From the NCBI GenBank assembly GCA_027625915.1, contig JANTQA010000047.1:3224001-3288000 (forward strand): 64,000 nt of DNA, in the 5' to 3' direction. Made by a program: the position numbers and the translations under genes. How positions within the stretch are numbered: position 1 is the stretch's first letter; every line of letters starts with the position of its first letter. A model generated the notes under the pieces. That model saw only the letters and a program-made list of their open reading frames with translations, was not told the DNA's origin and did not search any database. This document shows, piece by piece, positions 23,701-35,700 of the stretch. Source of the stretch: Anaeramoeba flamelloides. Lineage: Eukaryota > Metamonada > Anaeramoebidae.

Positions 23701-26700
23701 GAAAATTTCTTTCTTAAATTTTCTTTTTGTTTCTCAAATTAAGAAAAACCTAACAACAAAAAATATCTAAAACGGGTAGGCTCTACTTCAATTTTAAAAT
23801 TAAGAAATTTCACAAATTGTATAAACAGATATTCATATGTTTATGATAACAATAAATTAAAAACAAAATCATGTAAATTATTCAAAAAACATTCTAATCT
23901 AGAAATTATTGAAGATATCGATCATTTTATTGGGACTGCTCATCCTATGAAAAAAATCGAAAAATTTGGATGAAAGAATTAATCCTGATAAATAAAAATT
24001 TTAGAATAATATCTTTGATATTATTCAAAATAAAGACTCATTATTTTCTCTTATTATTGGTTAATGATAAAGAAAATTATGACTCTTTATTATAATTTCT
24101 AAATAAAAATTTAGAAATTAGAGTAAGAGTACCGGTCAAGTGTCATAGAGTGTCGTAAAATATCGTCAAGTGACTAGGCTTTTTTTAATTTGAGAAATAA
24201 ACCGAAAAATAAAATAAATTTTCTTTTAATTTCTTAAATTAAAAAAAACCTAACGGCAGTTTTCTTGAGGTTTTCTGTTTTATTTGTTATGTGTTCTAGG
24301 TTTTTTTGAGGTTTTTTATTTTATTTCTAAAGTAAAAAAAACCCAACGAAAATCTATTGAGTTTTCTGAATAAACAAAAAATTCAATAAAAGCTAACGGA
24401 TATAAGAGGAAATTAATTTCCTCCCTTCAAAATAAAAAAAAAGTTAACAAAATTTAGACAAAATTAATAAATTTTTAAAAAGAATTTTGAATCTAATACC
24501 TCTTTTTAAATTTAACAATTATTATTATTATTTTATAGCTGAAAAGGATACAAATTAGTAATTTTTATTTTTTTAAAAAAAACAAATAATTGACTTTTTT
24601 GATTATTGCAAAATTCTTTTTAAAGCTTGATACAAAAACTATTTTCAAATAATTTGGAATCCTTTTGAACATTTTTTATAATCATTTGTTCTGAAAAATT
24701 GATATTTCAAAATTTGTTCTTTTATTAAATAACTTTTTTATTTTTTTCCATTTTTTAACCTGGCTGAATCTTCTTTATATTGGGAAGAAGAGTTACAAAG
24801 GAAAAAGATCAAGTGGCTACTTGCTAATACTGTGAAACTGAAACATGAAAGTATGAGTAACTTGAAAATAAAAACGTAAAAAGCAAAGGCTAAAAATGAC
24901 CAAAGGTTTAAAGCAAATAAGATCAAAAAAAAAAAGAAATTACAACAACTTAAACAACGATCCCTAATTGAACATTCATGATCAATTATCAAATTATTAA
25001 ATTAAATCAACCAAAAGTATCATGGCTGTGATTTTGGGGGCCCTTAATTAAAGATAGTATTGGTTTTTTTTTTTTGGATTTTTTACCAATTGCTTCTTAT
25101 AAAACCCTTTTTAAATTTCAATTTTTTTCTCTTTTTCTTTTTTCCTTTTTTCTTTTCAATTTTTTTCTTTTGCTTTTTAAACATAAAAAAAATTGGGCAT
25201 GTTTTTCCCTTGAACAATCGTGAAATCAATGATTTTAGGCTTAAATTACCTTTGAGGAAATTTAAGTAAAAGGACATCTAGGGTGTAATTTACACTTCTT
25301 CCATCAATAAATAAATTAAATAACTTTTTTTTGGTTTTTTATGATTAAAAAAATAAAAGAAAAAAAAAAGAGATTCTTACGAAATAATTTTTTCCAAAAA
25401 AATTTTAAATGTTCTTTATTCCATCTAAAAATTTCTTCAAATGTCCTATTGTCCAATTTTAAATTAATTTTAAAAAAAAATTAATAATTATAATTAATAA
25501 TTCTTGTATGTTTATATTTATTACTAACATTACTAAAAGAAACTTAATAAAAAAAAAACGATTGGTTGAAAGGAAATTTAAGTATAAGGGCATTTCCCAG
25601 ATAAAAAAAAAAAAATTTATAACATCTATATAACATTTTTATAACAAAATTACCTTTTAAATGATGATTTTTTCAATAATTTTTTAAAAAAATATTCTTG
25701 TAAAAGGCTTATAACATGCTACAAATTTTATAACACATTTTATAACAAACATTTATGTTATAAAAGCTGTTATTATTAAATTTTATAATATTTTAAACGT
25801 TTATAACACCTTTACAACACATTTTTAACATGTTATAAAAAACTTTTTTTATAAAGAATCGAGTGTAAATTACACTTCTTCCCCAATAAAAATAAAAAAA
25901 ATAAAAAAAAATGTTTTATTTTAACTATTTTATTAATGTTCAAAATATTTGTACATTTTTTTTTGTTCTGGGATTATTTAAATAATATTTATCATGATAT
26001 TTTATTTGATCTTAAAGATGTGGTGGAAAAGTTATTCATTTAATAAAAAAATTAATTTTTTAATAATGATAAATAATAGATCCTTTTAAATTTTGTTTTG
26101 ATTCAAATATATTGAAAAAAAAAGTTGTTTTTCTCATATTATTATTTTTTTTTTTGTAATCTATCATCAAACTTTCTCTTTTTTTAGAAGTATGAAAGAA
26201 AGTATTTCAAAAGTAATTTTTAAATTTCTGTTTTTAGATATTAAGAAAAAAATAAAAAAGAAATTACCTATATTCTAAATTTTTTTCATATTTCTTTTTT
26301 TTTGGCAGCCGTAAATTATTCCTGAAAATTTTCTATTAAAGCAATAGATAAAAATATATTAAAAAAAAAAAAAAAAAAAAGAGATAGAATAAATTAATTT
26401 TTTTTTGTGATTTTTAAAAACAATATTATTAATATAATAATTGATAATACCATTCGTGTTCGATTATTAAGATTAGTTTCAGATATAAGAGGAATGTAAT
26501 CTTTATCAAAATTAATTATTATTGATTTTTCGGTTGCAGAAAGGAATTCTTCATCAAGATTAAATATAATATGATGAAATTTAAAAATAAATAATAAAAT
26601 TGTTCTTTTCCATTGGATTTGAAAATCAATACAGTCATTCATTTTCAAAATAATTTGCTTTAAATTATTCCAATAATACCTTGAATTGGTTTGTGAATAA

Positions 26701-29700
26701 ATCCAAATATTTAATATCCTCTATTAAATGATAATAATAATAAATGAAAGAGGAATAATTAGCATATTTAGAAAAAAAAAAAATAATTAGCATATTTGGA
26801 AAAAAAAAAAAAAATTAGAAATATTGAGTTGGAATTTGTTTAAAATTTAATTTGAAAATGAAAATTCATACGTTAATTAATAAACTAGAAAATTTTGGAT
26901 CTATTTGATTTAAGTCTGGATAATTATCAAGATAGCAATAATTTAACAGGTTAATTATGTTTTGTAAAAAGACATTCCAAGTTGTTTTTGATAAATAAAT
27001 TTGCTTTTGCTTAGAAATATCCTCCAAAAATTCTAAAAGCACTTGCATACGAGGAAATAATGCTGATTTTTCATTTGATTTAATAATAATAATAAGTGAA
27101 TTAAATATATGTACAATACAATTTTGAAGGTAATACTGTAAGTTTGGTGTTTGTATAATAAATCCTGTTTGGTCCTATTGGGATTTAAATAAGATATTTT
27201 AATAGTTACGTATGTTTTGATATTTGTGTTTTTTTTTTTTATTTTAATTTTTTTTTTATTGAGTAATTATGAAGTTTAGATAATTTAATACGGTTAAGGA
27301 AAATAAATTTTACTAAAAACCAAATTTGTAATTGTTTTATTATTGAAATAACATCATTTTCAAATTTTTTTGGTAAAATTAAAGTTTGGCGAATTATTTC
27401 AAGAGCAAATTCCATATTTTCTTTACTTTTGTAAAGTATTTTTTTTAAATTATCATCTTTTAACCATTTTATTAAAAAAATACTTATAAGTTGTTGAATT
27501 TGATCTGGGCATTTGCTTTGAAACCCTAAGTCTATATAATTCGAGTATATAAAAATGAGAAGAAAAAAAAAAAATTATTATTATTATTATTATTTATAGT
27601 ACTTTCGAAAAAAAGTAATGCAAAAATAATATTCATACCTGATTTAGATTCTAAAATACCAACTTTTTCGGAAATTAATGGATATAATGTTATGAAAAAA
27701 TGATTTTTAAAAATATCAAACCAAAATTCATGATTTTGAGTTTTTTCGGTTATAAAGGTTAAATAATTTTGGAATATCATTAGTCTTTCATTCGGATCAA
27801 ATGGAGTTGAATCTAAAACAACTAACTCTTCAATTTCGGCTTTAAAATTTGTTATTAAAAGAAAAATAGAAAAGAGAGATTAAAGGGAAAAAGAAATTAA
27901 TTAAAATAATTGGAATTTGTTTAGTTTTAAAAAATTAAAAAATTATGTAAGAGAAATTAAAAAAGAATTTTAAGAAGAAAGTTAAATAAGATATTATTAT
28001 TTGAAAAATTTATTTTATAGGAATAGTCTTAATTTATCCATTTTATATTTAATATATATATATATATATTAAATATTCATAAAATGAATGGAGTGTATTT
28101 TTGTTCAACTCGATTTTTTAAGAAATCGATTTTAATTATTAAAATAAAAAATGATTTTTCTGGTTTGAAAATACAATACAAAATTAACATTTTCATACAA
28201 AATCTTTTTGTGAAAAAAAAAAAAAAAAACAGTTTGAAGGATTTATTAATTGAAATTTTTAATTATTGATAGATTTTTTTATTGTATTTCTTATAATTTC
28301 CTTTTACAACCGGAATATAATTGAATGTGAAATTATTATATCGTATCAAGTAGAATTTAGCTTAATTTTGATTTAATAATTTCATATTGCAAATATTTTG
28401 AAAATATTGAATAAAATTTAAGTAATCAGTTGCTATGTGCCATAAAAATGAAAACTCATTATTTTTTTCTCACTCCAGTTTTGCTAAATCATTGTTTAGA
28501 TTGACTCTAAACAATTATTTACAGCAGATTTTTTAGGTTTAAACACCCTAGACTTGAAGATAAAAAAATAATTTTGTTTGGAATTTTAATTTTTTTTTAA
28601 ATTTAGTAACAACAAAATTCGAAATTCATCTATGAGTTTGTTTCATAAATTGAAAGTTTTTTTTTAATGATGTTTACTTTTTTAATGATTTTTTTTTTAA
28701 TTTTAAAATAAAAAATTATTTATGGGAGAAATTATCTCGTCTTTCTAAAAAAAAAATTCTCTTTTTTCTCTCCCCTATTTAGAAAAATTAATGAAATTTA
28801 ATCAAAGTATAAATAATAAAATCAACTGGAATTCAAAGGATTTAATTTTCCTAAAAAAAGAAATATATAAGTACACATATAATGAGTTACTGAATTCCAA
28901 AAGTTGGAAATGTCGTTAGGTTTTCCAAAATTTAAAAGAATTGAGTTAAATCAAAGATTTTATTCTATTCTTTTGAATTCTGGAAAACCTAGACACTTTT
29001 CGTTAGGTTTTTTTTAAATATGAGAGATAAAAAGAAAATTTATTAAATTTTCTGTCAATTTCAAAAATCAAAAAAAAACGCCGTTAGGTTTTCCAGAATT
29101 CAAAATAATAGAGTAAAATCTTTGATTTAACTCAATTATTTTAAATTTTGGAAAACTTAGGCACTATACAGCACTTGATGGAACTCTACGGAACTCCACA
29201 AAAATATTTTGCAATTATTAAAAATCAAAATTATTTATTTAAAACTCAAAAATATTTAAGTTATCCATCAAGTTCAACAATTCTAAAATTCAGAACATTT
29301 ACTAACTGCTTAAATAGATATTACTATGTAACAATAAAAATTCAAATGAATTTTATCCTTTATGTTTAAAATGTAAACAAAATGAAATTATAGAAAATAT
29401 TGATCATTTTTTATGGGTATGTCCTTCCTATGAAAAAGATTGATTAATATTTCATAACAAATTTAAAAGAATTAAATTTTTTAATGAATTAATTTTAAAA
29501 CAAGACAGTTTGAAATTATTTTCATGAATTAATAATCGTGAAATCGATGATTTTGTGGCTTAAATTCCTTAAAGGGGATTGAAGTAAAAGGGAAACTTGA
29601 GTGTAATTTACACTTCTCCCTCAATAATAATAATAATAAAAAATTCTCTTTTTTTTTTTTTCCATTAAAGAGTGGGTACTAAAAGTCCACCTGTTTGCCC

Positions 29701-32700
29701 GAATCCCTAATTTGAATTAGAGATATTGTTGAACCAAGTGAGAGATCGAAGCTGGTCATTTCTCCCAAAAATCGGATCCGCTCCATAAATTGAGAGGGAT
29801 TTTGTTCCAATTCCGTTCAGTTTTTATAATAGTCAAAAAGATTCATTTCGGTCAAACGATTTCCTCAAAGAATTAGTGGTTCTAAGAAGCATATGCCCGA
29901 TTTTTAATTAAAATTACACCGTGGTGGCTATTTGAGAAAATGGTAAACAATAAGAAATAATGGTTAAGGGAATAGAACCCCGGCCTTCAGATTGTACACT
30001 GGGTTGTGTTGCCACTTGCCCATACCGGTTCTCTTAAAAAAATTCTCTTTTTTGTAATTCAAAAATGAGAATATTGTTAAAATGAGGTATTAATAAAATG
30101 CACACCAAGAATTTTTACATTTTTCAGATCTATTTTTTAATTCTTTATTTTTTATTTATTCCTCATTTTTTATTTTTCCATTATTTGTTTTTGGCTTTAA
30201 ATTAAACTCCATTTGAAAATTTTAGAAATCAAAATAAAGTTTAAAATGCTTAGAATGTCCATGTTTATTCACTCTTTGAATTAGAAATTACAAATTTAAC
30301 CACTTCAATATTCTCTCTTTAACAGATAAAGTGTTTTTTTTCACACTAAATCATTAACAATAAATCCCAATTCAAAATTTTTAACACACCAAAATTCAAT
30401 TTTTGAAAAAAAAAAAAATCTTATTAAATAAATTCTATGTGAAATACTAAATTATACCAATTAGCTAATTGAAATGTTAATAATTGTTTATAAATTACAA
30501 TACTCACAAAACAAAAAATAAATAATTATTAATACAAATAAAACATCGGTGTTAAAAATTTTGTAGTGAGTAAAAAACAAAAAAATTGTATTGTTAAATT
30601 TGTAAAAATTCTCTAACAATTATTGATCGATCAAACGTTTAGATACCAGCAACTAATTTTATTTGGTTTTTTCATATTCCAAAGAATTCAACTTTAACCT
30701 AATGTCAATTAATTCAAAAAAAAAATTTGATCAAACGTAAACAGATTCCGAAATTGGAAAAATAACCAAAATGAAAAAAAAAAAACAAATAAATGAAAAA
30801 ATGATTTTTATATTTTTCCAAAAATCAAAATTATTTTCAAATTGAATGAAGTTTAGTATTGATGATTTTTTGGACCGTTTCAAGTTTTGTTAAAAATTTT
30901 GAATTTTAGTGTAGTTTACAAAGTTTTTTGAATTTATTTTTTAATTTTTTTTTGGTCCAAGTTTGTTTCTTTAAAATGATAAACAAAAAGAACTCAACTG
31001 AAAAAAAAATAAGATAAATTTTTTATTTTTTTTTCTTTTCCAAACGAATAATATATTAGTCCCAAAAGGTTTCATAATATATAAAAGTGGGGTTTCAACA
31101 AAGTTAAAAATACACTTATTACAGGATTACAAAAGATCATCTTCAAAACAAAAAAACCTTTTTTAAAAAAGTAGCAAAATCTTGAAAACTATTAAAAGTT
31201 TCTTGAAGAATGAGAAAGTATTTAAAGAATATTATTTACGAAATAAAAAAACTATAAAATTGTGAGCACGAAAAATTTCCTTGAAATTAATTTGACATTT
31301 AGAAAGAAAGTTAACTTTAATTGCCTATATATCAAACAATTGGATCTAATACTCAGGAAGATCAAATATACAAATCAAAAAAAGTTTTTTTTAAACTTTG
31401 GTGAACGATCATTATTAACAAATTGTAAAAGTTTTGTGCTACATGATGAACATTTGTTTTAATAAACTAGAAAAAAAATAATAAGAAATAAGAAAGGAAA
31501 AGATATATATATAGTTAGTCTAAGAGGTGTTTGGAGATGATATTTTTTTTTTCAGAACTTTGTCTTGTGAGAAATTTTTAATTTTTTCTACAAATTAAAT
31601 TTCAAGTAATCTTATTACTTTTTGATAGGGATTTTTTTTCTCTTCTTTTTTTGAAATTTTTGTCAAGTATTTTAGAGGAGAATATAACACCACAGTGATA
31701 AAATTAATTTTTGATGTGTCTTTTAAAGACAAAAAATGTTGTCTGAAAATAAAATGATGACATTTAAATTTTGAAGTCAAATTGTGTTTATTTTAGATGA
31801 ATAAGCTAATTGAAATTTTTATTCTCTTTATTAATCAACGATCTATTTGATAAATAGTTCAAAATTAAAGTAAATTCTTATTATTTAAAATTCTTGCAAC
31901 TATTAAATTCTTAGTATTTTTGTTGGTTCATAGAGACACATTACTATTAACATTTCTTTTGGAATAAATTTTAATAATTAAATCAAATTTTGATCATTTA
32001 TTGATAAAATATAAAATTAAATGTTTTTGTGGATCAAAAAGAATTGTGAAAAGTAAGGTATTTCCGAAAAATTGGGGGCATTTTTTATTTACATTTCATA
32101 AAAAATTCTCTTTGTTAGTGAAGTTATTCGTTAATTGACAATACTAAAATTAAGTGAAATATTAATTCCACTTGAATAAATGACTATGGTATTTATTTCA
32201 AAATATTTGTTCGTTGAAATATTTCCAAAAAATGAAAAAAAAAATAGCAATTTTTTTGGAGAAAAACGATGGACGAACAATTTCAATAAAAAAAAGTGGC
32301 AAATATAGTAAGGATAAAAATGATTTTTTAAACAATAAAATGCAGTTATATGTTTTCAATTCTATTAGAAATTTTTTTGAGATTAAAGCAATTATAAAAA
32401 CGATTTTTTCGATCAATAAGAAAATAATCAATAGTAATGTTAACTCCTTAAAAATATCAGATAAAATCGAGATCAGAAAATTTATGATCTTGTATTTATC
32501 TAATACAATACTAAGAAACAAATTTAATTATTATCAAGAATCGATAAATGGTTGTTAATGATTTTGTATATTTAAATACTTTTTTGAAGATCGGGTTTAA
32601 TAGAGATATTTTAAAATAAATTTGTCCTTCTTTTTTGGAAATAACTTAATCTTAAGGAATAATTATTTGAAGTTAACATGACTTTAATTTGGCTCGAAAT

Positions 32701-35700
32701 AAAATATAAAGTCTTTTACTTTTCAATTTAATAAACCCTGTTTTTTCAATAGTAAAAGTTAAAATTGAATCATAATTACAAATTCTTTCAATAGATTCTA
32801 TCTTTGAATTTACCATACAAAACAAAAGATACCATAAATCTTGGTTAATTTTTCCAAAAGAATTTCTTCAGTGATAAAAAAAAAAGATGAGAAAACACAA
32901 GGTGAAATTTTCTGACATTCAAACATAAAATGGTAAATGTGAAAAAATACATTACTAACATCATTTTTCGATCTTATATTAATAAATATGAAGAATTTAT
33001 AATATTATAGTATTATCAATTTCTAAATAAAACTCTATTGTCGAATATTAGTCCCTATTAATATATAAATCATAATTCACAGTTTATTGTACACTTTCTA
33101 TTTTTAATAGAATTAAAATACTACAGTTTGCTTCAATTTGGAAATAATTTTGAATTTTTCAAAAAATATAAAAATCATTTTTTTATTTATTTGTTTTTTT
33201 TGTTTTCAATTTAATTATTTTTTCAGAATACGTTATCTGTTTTGTTCGATCAATAAATTTGTTTCAAATGATTGATATTGGGTTAAAGTTGAGTTATTTT
33301 TAAATCGAAAAAACCACATAAATTTAGTTACTGGTATCTAATCTCTGATCGATCAATAATTTTTTAAATAGAATTTCAACAATTTTGCTCAGGCTTTTTT
33401 TTATTTTTTCCCCAATTCTTTCTTTTCTATTTTTTTTCTTTTTTTTTCGATAGAAAACTAAATTAATATTCAAATACTTCTGATGATTATATCGGTTTTA
33501 GATACTCTTTGAATCAGAAGTCTCATATTTAGTCAATTCAAAATTCTCTCTTTAACAGATTAGATGAGATTTCATCATAACCCTTAACAATAAATCCTCA
33601 TACAATTTTTGTTCCACTTGTTTCATCATTTTGAACACAACAATTTTTATTTTTTTTCTTCTGTTTGGATAAAAAGAGAAACATATAAAAACCTTAATAC
33701 TGAGTAACTTAAGCGTGATTTAATATTAAGTTTTGAAAAATATAAAAAATTGTGATATTTTTGATTTCGAGTGTTTCTTCATTTGTCCAAATTTTTGGAA
33801 TGGAGTTTAGTACTAAAATATCAAAAAGTAACACTATTACAGCCGTTTTAAAAAAAAGTGAGGACTTTTTGAAATTCAAACTTTTTAAAAGAGAAAAATT
33901 TTAAAAAATAGATTACTAAGCCTTTAAATGTGAGTTAGAGGTTGGTCTGTGAAGAAAAGGAACTTTATAAAAAAATCCCTAACTTCATTAAAACAGAAAA
34001 CTTTAAAAAAGTTTTAATTCTGAACAGCATTTTCATTGTAATTTTCACAAAAAAGCTAACATTTTGAAATGTGAATTCACAAAAATAAAAAATCTAAAAA
34101 TTGATTTGTTAAATTCGCTTACAACAGAAACAATTATCAATTTTCAACACTTGTTTTGAATTTTTTTTTTTTCTGAATGTTTGTTTGTTTGTTTTTTTGT
34201 TTGTTTGTGAATGTTGTTAGCGAAAATGATTTGTGAGTGTTACTGATGTGAAGAAAATCGTGAAAATGAAAATGAAAAATAAATTTTAGTATTGCTTGAA
34301 ATACACTCTGAAACCAGAATAAGTGGTCAAAAAAAAATTTGTTCACATCATTTTCACAAATTCATTTATTTAATGATTCACATCCCAAAATGTTACCCAT
34401 TTTTGTGATTTGTTAAAAAAATAAAAAAAAGGCTCTAAAAAATAATTGATATTGGCGCTCTAAACAAAAATAAAAAATTTTTTTCCACATTTAATCATAC
34501 TCATGGGAATAACAAAAAAATCATTTTTTCTTTTGAATTTGTGATATTTTATTTTTCAAATTATTTTTCTGATAAATGTGTGAACGATTCACAAAAATTT
34601 GGAAATGTTGTGTGACAACTTTTAAAAAAAAAAGTCATCACTTTTTTAAAACAGCTATATCAAGACAAAACATTTTATTCTTTTAACAACAAGGATTAAA
34701 GAATTAGGTTGAAAAAAAAAAAATAACTTTTTTTCTATTTAAAATGGGTTGTAGTTATTGGAAAATAGTTTAGTTTATTGAAATTCTGCCTCAAGTATTT
34801 CTTTGATTTTGATATTTTTTATTATTATTATTATTCTTTTCTTTTTTCAATTCTTACAAGCGAAAGACATATTTTTTTTGAAATTTTAATATTTGAAGCA
34901 AACACACACATCTTTTTTCAATTGATAAAGATCAATCTTTTGTGGTATTTTTCAATTAAGAATTTTTAGAGAAATTTGAGTCATAGACATCCCATATGAT
35001 TGAGTTATAATAACAACACACTTTAATTTTTAAAAATGAAACAAAAGAGTACTGGCAAATTCCCCAAAAATTAGTGAATTAATTCTATTATTATTTTTAA
35101 TTTTTGATGAATTGTTTTGCTTCGTTGATTTGAAATATAAAGATCTACAAACAAAAGAAACAATTGGTTCTTTTATTTCAGATTCTGCAATTCTCTCCAT
35201 TCGTTTGTTGAATATATTTCTGAGGTTTAAATTATTTATTTTTCTCCATAAATGATAAAAAAAAAAATATTAATCACATATTTTTATTCGCACCACAGAA
35301 CTTGTGTTCGTTCGGAAAGATGAAAACACTGTTGCCTGGGGTGTTTTTACATAAATTGGAAATGGGAATTGATAAAAATGATTAATATAAAAAAAAAAAT
35401 CAAAAAAAAAAAAAAAATCAAGTAAATAAAGGAAAACTCTTACTCTGGTTAGGCTTTGTTCTAAAAGAAACTTTGTTCGATTCTGTTTTGTCTAAAAAAG
35501 TATCAAAACAAATTGATCCTTCAAGAACTTCGAAGATTGAATTATCTGCATTTTCACCAAGTTGATCGATAAATTGAAAAAGTATCCCAATACTAATTCT
35601 TCGAATATCGGCTTTGTTTTTTAAACTACACAACGTCGCAAGTAGACTGGCTGAAGATTGGGTTTAAAATTTGAACATTTTTGAGATGGTTAAAAGGATA

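Larger units (their letters stand above)
22137..25380 (-). other. RalGAP intron 9 (3.2 kb) holding LINE and hairpin elements
   Basis: The phase requires a donor GTAAGA at 25380 and an acceptor CAATAG at 22137. The intron holds LINE pieces on the opposite strand (22470-23220, 23770-24120, 25190-25320), two hairpin arrays (23225-23765, 24125-24440) and a small coding-like relic (24757-24981). Confidence 0.8.
27840..35443 (-). other. RalGAP intron 3 (7.6 kb)
   Basis: The donor GTAAGA is at 35443 and the acceptor TTTTAAAG ends at 27840. The phase (one base carried, two completing an ACC codon) and alignment to the human protein on both sides agree. It contains a hairpin array, a LINE end, a SINE, a 590-bp TIR element and worn repeats (for example 30240-30660 and 33320-33640, which share blocks in mixed orientation). 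Confidence 0.75.

Noticed and set aside
27532-27780. Minus-strand frame ending in Asn and Phe runs as a gene
   Set aside because: Only its upstream part is coding (RalGAP exon 4); the Asn/Phe-run tail is intron read-through past the GTATGA donor.
35280-35365. Short GC-richer hairpin just inside RalGAP intron 3 as a box C/D snoRNA
   Set aside because: A C-box-like GATGAAAAC is present, but no convincing D box or terminal stem could be paired.
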